Part shown: positions 45,144 to 54,353 of the stretch, in pieces
Layout of the letters: each line of letters opens with the position of its first letter
Numbering within the stretch: position 1 is the first letter of the stretch
Source of the DNA: Leptobacterium sp964389205
GTDB taxonomy: Bacteria; Bacteroidota; Bacteroidia; Flavobacteriales; Flavobacteriaceae
NCBI GenBank assembly: GCA_964389205.1
Contig: CAYMDH010000002.1
Coordinates: 91,588 to 155,587, forward strand
Reading direction: 5' to 3'
DNA length: 64,000 nt
Translations under genes and position numbers: made by a program
Notes under the pieces: generated by a model
Told to the model about the DNA's origin: nothing
The model's database searches: none
What the model saw: the letters and a program-made list of their open reading frames with translations, nothing else

Positions 45144-45404
45144 ATGAATCACGCCCCAAAAAAGTCACCGATATCGGTGAACAAGCTTCTCTGTTCAGTT
45201 TTCGGACATCGTTATATCGTAACAAGAAAAGTCACTGCTCATATAAAAGAGTTTGAATGTGTTTGTTGTAAAAAACAAGTAACTATTGATGTAACAGGTA
45301 ACTTAGCTTCTTTAACACCTCAATTAAGAGAAATTAATGAGACGCTGGCTATGCTACATCAAAAGAAACTTTCTCATGCGCAGCAACATCATTCTGCAGC
45401 TTAA
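45144..45404 (+). CDS. Small Cys/His protein, possibly DUF1660-like
   Basis: An 86-residue protein with CSVFGHRYIVTRKV and CVCCKK, a short putative zinc-binding module in which FGH follows Cys. The C-terminus is helical and His-rich (HAQQHH). Function unknown; it has its own leader and a strong terminator, so it is a stand-alone unit. Confidence 0.65.
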   Translation: MNHAPKKSPISVNKLLCSVFGHRYIVTRKVTAHIKEFECVCCKKQVTIDVTGNLASLTPQLREINETLAMLHQKKLSHAQQHHSAA

Positions 45405-45424
45405 GTTCAAAAACTTTTAGAGAT

Positions 45425-45459
45425 AAAAAACCTTTTTCATATTATGAAGAAGGTTTTTT
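45425..45459 (+). terminator. Terminator, probably bidirectional
   Basis: AAAAAACCTTTTTCAT pairs with ATGAAGAAGGTTTTTT with one wobble pair. It serves the 45144-45404 gene and, from the other side, the decayed VKOR fusion that ends at 45479. Confidence 0.8.
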
Positions 45460-45478
45460 ATATTTATATATTTCTTAG

Positions 45479-47096
45479 TTATTGATTTATTTCTATTTTT
45501 AAATAACGCTTTATATCATTAAGACGAATATTTTGGTCAATAACTTTGTTATTCAATATAAGCGTTGGAGTAAAAAGTATTTTGTTATTGGTAGCCCAAT
45601 AAAGAATTCTCTCTAGTTTTTTAGAATCTTTAGTAGTGTCAATATTATGAGAAGATACCCATTTAGAAACAGTAGCCTCGTTTTTGTTTTTAATTGAAAA
45701 ATAATCATTTATAAACTTGTTTCTCATTTCAATATCAGAGGTGTGGTCAAAAAAATCTAATATTTTTTGAGAAACTTTAGATCGTATAGAATTTACTTCT
45801 TGATCAGGTAAAGGAAGTATTTTAACAGATACAAGCCCATCAAAATAATTTATGAATGGAATAAGATTTTTATGTAAAGCTTCGCAAGGTTTGCAGAGAG
45901 GGTTTGTGACTACTATTAATTCGTTTCCCCCTTCAGCTTTAGAAATATATAAATCATTATCGATATCTGTTGTATTTATTATTTTGCCTACTTCTATAGA
46001 ACCCTTAAGGAAAGCAGTATTAGTTTTAAAGGTTAAAATTTTCTTCTCCAAAAACTCACTTTTAATACTTTGAATATAAATGGGCTTTATGGTTTTCCAG
46101 ATAAATAGTGGAATTAAAAAAGAAGAAAGTATATAAATCAAAACATATTTATCAATAAAAAAAATATTCTCATTAGGTATATAAAACAAGATAAAAAACT
46201 CTGAAATAAATACTAACTGAATTAGTAAACATAGAGGGCACCATTTTTTTATGATTAATGATTGATATATAATAGAAAAAATAGCATAAGAGAGAGTGAA
46301 ATAATTAACAATAGTAATCATTTGCATTATAATATTGCCATTTTCTAATAGAGTGTTAAATAATAATAAAACAATAGTACAAAAGAATTATAAAAAGCCT
46401 AAGTCAGACATTTTTATGACTCCAAAAAGCGAAGAAGCTTTAGAAGTAAGAACCTCTTTACAGCTGGTATTGGTGCCTGAATTGCAAATTTGATTAGATA
46501 ATGCTCCAGAATCTCCATAAGATTCTCGAATAAGAAGAACACATATAAATAGACCAATAATTTTAATGCCCAAGAGTACAGGGTATAGAACATTTAAATA
46601 ATTTTGATAAATCAAAACCAAGCCTATTTAAAGACAATGAAATAACCATCAATGTTATTGAAAAAGTGTTTTTTTTGTTTTGCTTTTCAATTTTCTTATT
46701 TCTAGATAATGAAGGTTCTTTTGCATTCGAAAAATCTGTTAATAATGCAATTCCTGTCCATTTATTATTAAAAGAATCTATAGATTCTTTATGAATTGTG
46801 TTTTGAGAATCTTGAAATACAATTTTATTTCCTTGGTACTCTTTGATAACAGTAAATTCATTACTAGAATCTAGTTTTTTTAATAAAGCAATAATTGGTA
46901 AATCTACTTTTTTCAATTGATTTTTATCAATCTTAACCTTCATAGTAGGAATCTCATATTCTGCTAATACTTTCTCATAAGTCTTTATTATATTTTGATC
47001 TTTATAGACTTCAAAAAATCGTTTAAGAAAAAGATTGGTAAAAGCTATATTGGCATTTTGAAATAATATTCTTAATAGATTAATTTCAGTAATCAT
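45479..47096 (-). pseudogene. C39-like / VKOR / thioredoxin fusion, broken by a frameshift and a stop
   Basis: The parts make up about 539 codons, close to the 525-residue intact relative at 2932-4509. Part one (47096 to about 46600) is the C39-like domain without a nucleophile Cys. A one-base frame change occurs between 46563 and about 46628. Part two is the first VKOR helices with loop cysteines (QICNSG...SCKEV) up to SDLGFL, then TAA at 46388-46390. Part three continues in the same frame as part two (FFCTIVLLL, then WCPLC and the thioredoxin motif CKPC) to 45479. The relative has Phe where the stop lies, so TAT/TTT to TAA is likely. The redox motifs are still intact, so decay is recent. 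Confidence 0.85.
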
Positions 47097-47135
47097 AGAT
47101 GTAAAAAGCTTTATTGATTTATAGGAATAGTAAGC

Positions 47136-47180
47136 AATTGTATAAAAACATGCTTTTTGAGAACATGTTTTTATACAATT
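47136..47180 (-). terminator. 17-bp perfect hairpin after the Cys-rich peptide gene
   Basis: AATTGTATAAAAACATG and CATGTTTTTATACAATT pair perfectly across an 11-base loop, ten bases after the peptide stop codon. It probably ends or attenuates the peptide transcript before the VKOR fusion, as in other peptide loci. Confidence 0.7.
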
Positions 47181-47189
47181 ATACAGAGT

Positions 47190-47426
47190 TTACGTAGTTT
47201 GAAAAATACCACCTGTACTTCCACCTGTACCTCCTCCTGTACCTGTACATAGATCATAACAGGTAAAGCAACAATCTATCGCTTCATTTACATCACTTTC
47301 AAATTGGAAACAAGTATCACAACATATACTTGTACATCCTCCCTCACCTCCACCGCCAGACATGGAGGCCATAACTGTTTGAGAATTTACCTCATACTGC
47401 TTGAACTTAAATAGTTTAGATTTCAT
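47190..47426 (-). CDS. Cys-rich GG-leader peptide, putative RiPP precursor
   Basis: A 78-residue peptide. The leader MKSKLFKFKQYEVNSQ... ends in SMSGGGG and resembles GG-type natural product precursors of Bacteroidota. The following part has eight cysteines ordered C-x3-CC-x2-C-x12-CC-x2-C-x3-C, a mirror-symmetric pattern, then a Gly/Thr-rich tail. No LanB, LanC, radical SAM or other maturase is near. The only linked gene is the broken VKOR-thioredoxin fusion downstream, which suggests that disulfide formation was part of maturation. Coding status is supported by the leader and the flanking hairpins. Confidence 0.65.
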   Translation of the reverse strand: MKSKLFKFKQYEVNSQTVMASMSGGGGEGGCTSICCDTCFQFESDVNEAIDCCFTCYDLCTGTGGGTGGSTGGIFQTT

Positions 47427-47501
47427 AATAATTTAGATTTAATTAATAAACTTTGAAAAGCTAATCTATTTTTTAGTTAGCTAATAATCAAAAACTTAAT
47501 A

Positions 47502-47542
47502 TCTGAATTCAAGAATTCCGTACTTCAATTCTTGAATTCAGA
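47502..47542 (-). terminator. 16-bp perfect hairpin, terminator-like
   Basis: TCTGAATTCAAGAATT and AATTCTTGAATTCAGA pair across nine bases. It lies 21 bases after the stop of the gene at 47564 and upstream of the Cys-rich peptide gene. It has no immediate T run, so it may instead be a leader structure. Confidence 0.5.
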
Positions 47543-47563
47543 CACCCTTATAACTTATCGATA

Positions 47564-48055
47564 CTATCTTTTTCTAACGTAATTAATCCTCCATAGTAAT
47601 TCCCAGTTTTTACCACCATCATTACTGCCTTCCCAATCCCACATAAATGAATCTTTTGAAATATTTTTAAAAGTCATTTTTTGTATAATTTTTTTATCAC
47701 CTTGCCGTATCATTTTTGTTTTAAATACAGGCCCATCTTGACTCATATCACCTATAAAATTGAAATAACCACCTTGATTATCAGCCCAAGCTTGATGCCA
47801 TTCTTTTTTAGTTGGATTGTAGACAGAAAGACTAGTTCCTTTGAACCCTGTATCGGGATCGACAAAGTTCTCTTGAATCACTTTTGTGTCTAATATTTTC
47901 ACAATACGATTTATTCCTTTTCCTTTAGTGCCATCTGGTTTATCCCAGCTTACCTCCCATTCACCAACCCAAAAATCGAAGGTGTTTTTATTCATTTCTT
48001 GTGTAAAAACTATAAATGGGATTGATAATATAAGTACGTGTATTATTTTTTTCAT
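47564..48055 (-). CDS. Secreted DUF1579-like protein
   Basis: A 163-residue protein with signal peptide (to about TQ, residue 19). The start of the mature chain, FDFWVGEWEVSW, and WEGSNDGGKNWELLWRINY at the end are those of small beta-barrel, lipocalin-like proteins of the DUF1579 group. Function unknown. It follows a related gene 10 bases upstream and forms a two-gene unit with it. Confidence 0.55.
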   Translation of the reverse strand: MKKIIHVLILSIPFIVFTQEMNKNTFDFWVGEWEVSWDKPDGTKGKGINRIVKILDTKVIQENFVDPDTGFKGTSLSVYNPTKKEWHQAWADNQGGYFNFIGDMSQDGPVFKTKMIRQGDKKIIQKMTFKNISKDSFMWDWEGSNDGGKNWELLWRINYVRKR

Positions 48056-48065
48056 GTGATAAGTT

Positions 48066-48674
48066 TTAGTAGATTTTTTTACAGTTTATTTTCCAAAAAC
48101 TACGACCTGTAGTATCTTTTTCTGAACTAAATATTTTTCCTTCCCAATCAAATCCTTTTTTACTAATGTTAGAAAAGGTAAGAATACTAGATACTCCTCC
48201 CGAAGGCGTTTTTATAATTCCTTTTAATACAATATTCTTATTTACTAAACCTCCTGTCCAGGTATTGGGTTCATTAGCTTGATTTGGAGAAAAATATGTT
48301 ACATACCAATGCTTTTTGGTTTTGTCATATACTCTAATACTTGTAAAGTAAGTAGCATTTTTTTCATTGCCGTACCAACCTTCATCTTGCACAGCATTTC
48401 CATTCATGATATATTTCCATTTCCATTTCCATTTTAATGAGATGGGTTTACCCCATTTTCCGTCTGGTTGCATGCGTCTACTTTCACAACGACAAGTCCC
48501 AATGAGTTTATTATAATCATTTGGTTGTATCTGGTTGCTTGCATTTGATTTCCCATAAGGATTTTCATTAGATGGTTCATTAATAAACCATGATGTTGGA
48601 AATGCTACCTGCTCTTGTGAGTATATTATAATGGATATTAAAAAAAAGAGAAAAGTAAAGATCTTCGTTTTCAT
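48066..48674 (-). CDS. Secreted protein related to the downstream DUF1579-like gene
   Basis: A 202-residue secreted protein (signal peptide ends at about IYSQ). It shares with its neighbour the order GKW..W.W, VYDKTKKHWY, and FSNISKKGFDWEG. It has four cysteines, two in GTCRCES. A Lys/Trp alternation KWKWKWKY is unusual. Function unknown. Confidence 0.55.
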   Translation of the reverse strand: MKTKIFTFLFFLISIIIYSQEQVAFPTSWFINEPSNENPYGKSNASNQIQPNDYNKLIGTCRCESRRMQPDGKWGKPISLKWKWKWKYIMNGNAVQDEGWYGNEKNATYFTSIRVYDKTKKHWYVTYFSPNQANEPNTWTGGLVNKNIVLKGIIKTPSGGVSSILTFSNISKKGFDWEGKIFSSEKDTTGRSFWKINCKKIY

Positions 48675-48779
48675 CAGTAAAGTTGTTTATTTTTCAAAAC
48701 AAGAATAATTTTTTTTACAAGATGTAAACCTTTATAGGGGATGTATGATTTTAACTCGTTTTAACAAAACCATTTTCAA

Positions 48780-49904
48780 TTAGACATTAAATTGGGAAAT
48801 ATGATTGGCATGCGAGATAATATAATCTGAAGGAGTTGTGTGTGTAAATTTTTTAAATGCCTTATAAAAAGAGACACGATTGTTAAATCCAACAGTATAA
48901 GCAATTTGAGTAATATTTAAATCGTCATCTTTAGAAAGAAGAAGTATTTTAGCTTCATTTACTCTGTATTGATTGATATAATCAAAAAAAGATAATTGAA
49001 AATATTCATTAACAACTTGAGACATGTGATGTCTAGATAAATTCATCCGCTTTGCTAGATCTTCTAATCGTAAACTATTCTCTAAAAACGGCTTTTCATT
49101 TTCCATAATAATTAGAAGTTGCTTTTTTAATTCTAGGGCATGTATTTTTGTCAAACCTGTTTTTTTATACTTGACAAATGGAATTACCTTTTTTATAGAT
49201 AACCCGTTAAAAACCTCAGGTTGCATCAATCCAAAATAAGAAACCATTCCTATAAAAAAAACGATTAAATAACCAATGAAATAATCATTTTCTTTTGTTA
49301 TTAAATTAAAATAAGACAAAACAAAGTAAGAAGTAAAAGCAATCCAATATCCAAAGAAAAAACTAACGAAAAACCGAAGCCAAATTTTTTTGTCTTGATT
49401 TAAGAACTTTAAATTCTTTTTTAAAATATACAATGAAGCAATACCATATAAAAACAATTGCAAAACAATCAGCCAACTAATAACTTTTGGACTATATCCA
49501 TGATTTGCCCAAGTATTATTTCTTAAAACAGTCAATTTGGTTTCTGCATTTAAGCTGTAAAGAGGCAATCTTCCTATAATGAGTAATAAGAGCGGAATAA
49601 AATGAAAGATATCGTAAACTGCTATTTTCTTTTTTTTAATTATTATTAGTATATATAGATAAAAAAGAGGCCCATAAGAAAGCCATGGAAAAAAATTGGT
49701 ATAAAAAAAATGAATATAAGTTTTACTGTATAGTAATTCAGACCAATACAAACAATTAAATAGAATATTATAAGAAAATAAGCTTAGGTATATCCCAAGA
49801 ACTATGTTGGCCTGTTTTATTCCTTTCTTTTTAAAGAAAAAGAAAATAGCTAATAGCAAACCTAAAAACGCAAAAGACAAGAAACTAATCTCAACCAAAC
49901 CCAT
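48780..49904 (-). CDS. AraC-family transcriptional regulator with membrane domain
   Basis: A 374-residue protein with six or seven N-terminal membrane segments (residues about 5-235) and a C-terminal AraC/XylS double helix-turn-helix domain (about 270-365: LEDLAKRMNLSRHHMSQVVNEY is the first HTH, ITQIAYTVGFNNRVSFYKAFKKF the second, both shortened here). It would sense a membrane or external signal and bind DNA. It precedes the two DUF1579-like genes on the same strand, likely targets, but this is inference. Confidence 0.85.
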   Translation of the reverse strand: MGLVEISFLSFAFLGLLLAIFFFFKKKGIKQANIVLGIYLSLFSYNILFNCLYWSELLYSKTYIHFFYTNFFPWLSYGPLFYLYILIIIKKKKIAVYDIFHFIPLLLLIIGRLPLYSLNAETKLTVLRNNTWANHGYSPKVISWLIVLQLFLYGIASLYILKKNLKFLNQDKKIWLRFFVSFFFGYWIAFTSYFVLSYFNLITKENDYFIGYLIVFFIGMVSYFGLMQPEVFNGLSIKKVIPFVKYKKTGLTKIHALELKKQLLIIMENEKPFLENSLRLEDLAKRMNLSRHHMSQVVNEYFQLSFFDYINQYRVNEAKILLLSKDDDLNITQIAYTVGFNNRVSFYKAFKKFTHTTPSDYIISHANHISQFNV

Positions 49905-50000
49905 AAGTAAGAATATATATAAAATTACAATTCTTACTCATAGCAGCTGTAAATCTTTGTAAGCATTGATGGGTTTTCTATGCTTTCAATAAAAAAACAA

Positions 50001-51047
50001 TTAGTTTTTTAAAGCATTCCAACCTTGCGCTTTTAATGGTATTTTAGTATCTGCTCTAGTTATTAAATGAATTCCTTCTTTTTTCTCAGTCATATGACCT
50101 ATTACAGTAAAGTGTGGGTTAGCTTTGATTTTAGAAAACTCTGTAATAGGAATAGTGAAGAGCAATTCGTAATCTTCCCCACCACTTAACGCAACCAAAG
50201 TACTATCAATTTTAAATTCTTCACAAGTAGAAATCACCTGTGGATCTAAAGGAATTTTTTCTTCGTACAAATTACAACCTACATTGCTTTGTTTACATAA
50301 ATGCATGATTTCTGATGATAAACCATCACTAATATCAATCATAGAAGAAGGTTTTACCTCTAGCTGCTTAAAAAGCTCAGGAATATCTTTTCTAGATTCT
50401 GGCTTTAATTGACGTTCTATAATATATGTGTAATTTGAAAGATCTGGTTGGCTATTTGGATTTACTTTAAAAACGGCTTTTTCACGCTCTAATACTTGTA
50501 GCCCTAGATAGGCTCCACCCAAATCTCCAGATACCACTAAAAGATCTGTTGGTTTTGCCCCGTTTCTATAAACCAAGTCTTCATCATTAGCGGCTCCAAT
50601 AGCTGTAATAGAAATTACTAAACCTGTATTAGAAGAAGTTGTATCTCCACCAACAACATCTATTTTATAAATTTTTGATGCCAATGCAATTCCTTCATAT
50701 AATTCTTCTAGAGCTTCCAGAGGAAAACGATTGGAAACAGCAATAGAAACTGTTATTTGCGAAGGGATGGCATTCATCGCATAAATATCTGATAAATTGA
50801 CCATCACCGCCTTATATCCAAGATGCTTTAAGGGCATAAAACTTAAATCAAAATGAATCCCTTCTACGAGTAAATCTGTAGAAACAACAGTTTTTTGATC
50901 TTTAAAATCCATTACAGCAGCATCATCTCCTATTCCTTTAAAACTAGATTTTTGTGTTAGTTTAAAGTTTTTTGTTAGGTGATCAATAAGGCCAAATTCT
51001 CCCAATTCAGATAATGGTGTTTTTTTCTGATTTTTATCTTCTATCAT
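50001..51047 (-). CDS. thiL: Thiamine-monophosphate kinase
   Basis: A 348-residue ThiL kinase that phosphorylates thiamine monophosphate to the diphosphate. The start MIEDKNQ at 51047 was chosen; the frame runs further upstream, but that part is unlike the family and lies over the next gene. Motifs are GIGDDAAVMD near residue 40, STDLLVEGIHFD near 55 and DISDGLSSEI near 225. A possible -7 sequence TATTTTTG lies on the minus strand just upstream. Confidence 0.93.
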   Translation of the reverse strand: MIEDKNQKKTPLSELGEFGLIDHLTKNFKLTQKSSFKGIGDDAAVMDFKDQKTVVSTDLLVEGIHFDLSFMPLKHLGYKAVMVNLSDIYAMNAIPSQITVSIAVSNRFPLEALEELYEGIALASKIYKIDVVGGDTTSSNTGLVISITAIGAANDEDLVYRNGAKPTDLLVVSGDLGGAYLGLQVLEREKAVFKVNPNSQPDLSNYTYIIERQLKPESRKDIPELFKQLEVKPSSMIDISDGLSSEIMHLCKQSNVGCNLYEEKIPLDPQVISTCEEFKIDSTLVALSGGEDYELLFTIPITEFSKIKANPHFTVIGHMTEKKEGIHLITRADTKIPLKAQGWNALKN

Positions 51048-51147
51048 TCGGCAAAAATATAAAACTAGCAACTTAAGAAACAATATTAACAGGATAATAT
51101 CTAAAAAATGAGTATTTTTAGCTGAACAACCTAAAATAATAGACAAT

Positions 51148-52377
51148 ATGCGCTCATTTAGATTTTTTTTAATCTGGATTGTGTTTTTTTTGATTTCCTG
51201 TTCTTCAAGTGATAATTCAACAGATAATGCTGAGCCTCCTGTAAATGCTAATGCAATTATTCCTTGTGAAAATGGCCTAGCAGGTATATATCCTTGTAAT
51301 GGATACGACCTGATTACTAACATTAATTTAGGAGCGCTAAATGCACAAAGCGGAAATGATATTTGGGGATGGACAGATCCTTCAAATGGAAATGAGTACG
51401 CGTTAATGGGAGTTAATAATGGAACGGTATTTATCGATATCTCAGATCCTGTAAACCCTGTAATGCTAGGTAAATTAGACACGCAAACGGAAAGTAGTCC
51501 TTGGAGGGATGTTAAAGTGCATAATAATTTTGCGTATATAGTTAGTGAAGCAGCGAGCCACGGAGTTCAAGTTTTTGATTTGACAAGGCTTCGGGATGTA
51601 GTCAACCCTCCGGTTACTTTTACTCCAGACAATAATTTTACTGAAGCAATTGGGAATTGCCATAATATCGTTATTAATGAAACGACATCTTTTGCCTATG
51701 CAGTAGGCACTGCGAGAAATAATTTGTTTAATGGCGGAGTCCATTTTATTGATATAAGTAATCCGGGAAATCCTGTAGGGGCAGGGGGTTATGGAGATGA
51801 TGGTTATACGCATGACGGCCAAGTGGTAAGCTATACGGGTCCAGATCCTGATTATGCAGGTAGTGAAATTTTTATTGGGAGTAACGAAAATGAAATGGTT
51901 ATTGCCAATTTTACAGATAAAAACAATCCAACAGGTATTTCATCACTAATGTATAGTAATTTGGCATACACACATCAAGGATGGTTTACTGAAGATCAAC
52001 GGTATTTTATTTTAGGAGATGAATTGGATGAAACAGGTTTTGGTTTTAGATCTAGAACATTGGTTTTTGATCTTACAGATCTAGACAATCCTGTTTTGCA
52101 TACTACTTATTTTGGGCCTACCAGTGCAATTGATCATAATGGATATGTTTTAGGAGATGATTTTTTTCTTGCAAATTATACGGCAGGTGTTCGTGTTATT
52201 GATATCTCAGATATAGAAAACAGAAACCTAACAGAAACAGGATTTTTCGATACGTTCCCACAAGGAAATAATGCAACATTTGATGGGGTTTGGAGTGTGT
52301 ATCCATATTTTGATAGCGGGAATATTATTATCAGTGATATAAATTCAGGGTTTTTTATAATTAGAAAAAGTAATTAA
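51148..52377 (+). CDS. LVIVD-repeat, choice-of-anchor B lipoprotein
   Basis: A 409-residue lipoprotein (lipobox LISC, Cys near 18). The mature part has repeated short units with FIDISDPVNP, FIDISNPGNP and VIDISDIEN, typical of the LVIVD/choice-of-anchor B family, predicted propellers of unknown ligand. It is followed one base later by the next lipoprotein, so they form an operon. Confidence 0.8.
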   Translation: MRSFRFFLIWIVFFLISCSSSDNSTDNAEPPVNANAIIPCENGLAGIYPCNGYDLITNINLGALNAQSGNDIWGWTDPSNGNEYALMGVNNGTVFIDISDPVNPVMLGKLDTQTESSPWRDVKVHNNFAYIVSEAASHGVQVFDLTRLRDVVNPPVTFTPDNNFTEAIGNCHNIVINETTSFAYAVGTARNNLFNGGVHFIDISNPGNPVGAGGYGDDGYTHDGQVVSYTGPDPDYAGSEIFIGSNENEMVIANFTDKNNPTGISSLMYSNLAYTHQGWFTEDQRYFILGDELDETGFGFRSRTLVFDLTDLDNPVLHTTYFGPTSAIDHNGYVLGDDFFLANYTAGVRVIDISDIENRNLTETGFFDTFPQGNNATFDGVWSVYPYFDSGNIIISDINSGFFIIRKSN

Positions 52378-52378
52378 A

Positions 52379-53728
52379 ATGAAGAAGATTTTTTATACCA
52401 TAATACTTGTTATACCCTTTTTAATGGGGTGTAGTTCTGAAAATAATTCAGATAATGATATAGATATAGATACGATTGATTTTCAGGCAGAAATTGACTG
52501 GGTTCATACTTTTGGAGGTAGTAATGAAGAAACCGCGCAATCAATAATTCAAACCACAGATGGAGGATTTGCCGTTATAGGATTTACAAACAGTATAGAC
52601 GGAGATATTACAGATAAAACGTTGTTGGTAAATGATTTTTGGGTCTTAAAACTTGATAATGAAGGAAACGAACAATGGAATAATACCTATGGGGGTAGTG
52701 GAGATGATAGAGGACAGGCTATAATTCAAACCACAGATGGAGGATATGCCCTAGCTGGATATAGTATGAGCTCAGACGGAGATGGAAGCAATAATGAAGG
52801 TTTTCATGATAACTGGGTAATAAAACTTGATGCAAGCGGAAATATCCAATGGGAAAAAAGTTTTGGTTTTGCAGGACATGATCACGCATATGATATTTTA
52901 CAAACAGCAGACGGAGGCTATTTTGTGTCAGGGTTTTTAGATGTAACAGGCTCTAATGGAGATGGAGATACAGGAAGAGCATCTTTAACCGCACATGGAG
53001 TGGGAGAATTTTGGGCTAATAAACTAGATGCAGATGGAAATCTTGAATGGAGACACTTTTATGGAGGTACAAATAATGATAGAGCTTTTGGAGTTGTTCA
53101 GGCAAATGACGGAGGGTTTGTTTTATCAGGGGCATCAGAAAGTCAAGATTTTGATATTTCAAATGGAAATGGGAGTTATGATTTTTGGGTAATAAAAGTA
53201 AGTGCGGCAGGTGAGTTTGTTTGGGAAAGAGCTCTTGGAGGTTCAGGTATTGAACAAGCGCAAAGTATAACAAAAACAGCTGACAACTCATACTTGGTTG
53301 TTGGTAAAACGAACAGTAGTGATGGAGATATTTCTAATAATTTAGGAAATTCAGATCTATGGGTAGTAAAAATTAGTGACGGAGGGAAAATGATTTGGGA
53401 GAAGACTTTTGGAGGGTCTGATTTTGAAGATGCTGAAAGTATTATTCCTATGAATGACGGAGGTTTTTTAATAACTGGAAACTCAAAAAGTAATGAAAAT
53501 CAAGTCTCAGAAAATTATGGAGAAAATGATATTTGGGTTTTAAAAATAGATCGGAATGGAATTTTAGACTGGGAAAAATCAATAGGAGGCTCAGACCTGG
53601 ATTTGGGGTTTGATGCTGTAGAAACCTTTTCGGGAGACCTTGTAATTGTAGGTGAAACTGCTAGTTCAGACAATCATATCCCATTAAATAAAGGATTAAA
53701 AGATCTTATAGTTATAAAATTAAAATAA
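52379..53728 (+). CDS. Lipoprotein with repeated FGGS / DGG motifs
   Basis: A 449-residue lipoprotein (MGCSS lipobox). Eight or so repeats of about 50 residues share W..(T/S)FGGS..(D/E)..(Q/E)(S/A)I..T.DGG(F/Y)...G.(T/S).S.DGD, as in proteins with delta-60-like or propeller repeats. They are predicted to form a propeller; the role is not known. It is co-transcribed with the gene before it. Confidence 0.75.
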   Translation: MKKIFYTIILVIPFLMGCSSENNSDNDIDIDTIDFQAEIDWVHTFGGSNEETAQSIIQTTDGGFAVIGFTNSIDGDITDKTLLVNDFWVLKLDNEGNEQWNNTYGGSGDDRGQAIIQTTDGGYALAGYSMSSDGDGSNNEGFHDNWVIKLDASGNIQWEKSFGFAGHDHAYDILQTADGGYFVSGFLDVTGSNGDGDTGRASLTAHGVGEFWANKLDADGNLEWRHFYGGTNNDRAFGVVQANDGGFVLSGASESQDFDISNGNGSYDFWVIKVSAAGEFVWERALGGSGIEQAQSITKTADNSYLVVGKTNSSDGDISNNLGNSDLWVVKISDGGKMIWEKTFGGSDFEDAESIIPMNDGGFLITGNSKSNENQVSENYGENDIWVLKIDRNGILDWEKSIGGSDLDLGFDAVETFSGDLVIVGETASSDNHIPLNKGLKDLIVIKLK

Positions 53729-53780
53729 CTATTATTTATAATTAGAAATAAAAAGTAATTTAGAAAAGCATTATCTACTT

Positions 53781-53802
53781 TTATAGCGTCGAAACGCTAT
53801 AA
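53781..53802. repeat. 9-bp perfect hairpin before thioesterase gene
   Basis: TTATAGCGT and ACGCTATAA around the loop CGAA. No T run follows on the + strand, so it is not a normal terminator for the gene upstream. It may be a leader structure. Confidence 0.5.
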
Positions 53803-53812
53803 AAAATAAAAA

Positions 53813-54202
53813 ATATTAGAAACACAATCTGAACGTATTAAAAGTTCTGAAACTAGAATCTTTAAAGCTGTTTTTCCAAATACGACGAATCATTATGACA
53901 CTTTGTTTGGGGGTACTGCAATGCAACTCATGGATGAGGTTGCTTTTATAACTGCAACCAGATACATTAGGCAGAAAATGGTAACAGTAAGTAGTGATCG
54001 AATAGATTTTACCAAGCCAATTCCACATGGTACGATAGTAGAATTAATAGGCAAGGTTTCTTACCTTGGAAATACAAGTTTAAAGGTGCGTGTTGAGATA
54101 TTTATTGAACAAATGTATTCGACAAAAAGAGAAAAAGCAGTTAGTGGCGAATTCACTTTTGTTGCCATTGGTGAAGATAAATCTCCTATTCCTATAGATT
54201 AA
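53813..54202 (+). CDS. Acyl-CoA thioesterase (hotdog fold), start codon not normal
   Basis: The hotdog domain is clear: FKAVFPNTTNHYDTLFGGTAMQLMDEVAF (shown shortened as FPNTTNHYDTLFGG, then MDEVAF with catalytic Asp/Glu) and RIDFTKPIPHGT. The family N-terminus ILETQSERIKSSETRIFKAV is fully in frame from 53813, but between the in-frame stop at 53807 and the conserved core there is no ATG, GTG or TTG. ATA at 53813 sits where a start would be expected. TTG at 53903 would cut into the domain. The gene is start-less or uses a rare start. Confidence 0.65.
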   Translation: MLETQSERIKSSETRIFKAVFPNTTNHYDTLFGGTAMQLMDEVAFITATRYIRQKMVTVSSDRIDFTKPIPHGTIVELIGKVSYLGNTSLKVRVEIFIEQMYSTKREKAVSGEFTFVAIGEDKSPIPID

Positions 54203-54316
54203 TTTTACATAACTGTAAATCTTGACTTAATAATACGACTATCTTTAATAAACAAAACTTATAGGTTAATTTGTTATATATATGTTACTTAATGCTAAAA
54301 ATAGTCTTTAATGTAT

Positions 54317-54324
54317 TATTTTTG
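54317..54324 (+). promoter_or_regulatory. -7 box TATTTTTG of the suf operon
   Basis: TATTTTTG followed by CATA about 30 bases before the first suf gene; fits the TANNTTTG pattern. Confidence 0.5.
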
Positions 54325-54353
54325 CATACTATTTAGAACAAATCTATTTTAAA

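Noticed and set aside
45479..46327. Stand-alone VKOR-thioredoxin gene
   Set aside because: It is in frame with the piece ending at 46388 and is the 3' part of the broken fusion.
51048..51482. N-terminal extension of thiL
   Set aside because: The region is antisense to the signal peptide and start of the lipoprotein gene at 51148 and does not resemble ThiL.
53903..53905. TTG start for the thioesterase
   Set aside because: It would remove the conserved FPNTTNHYDT part of the hotdog domain.
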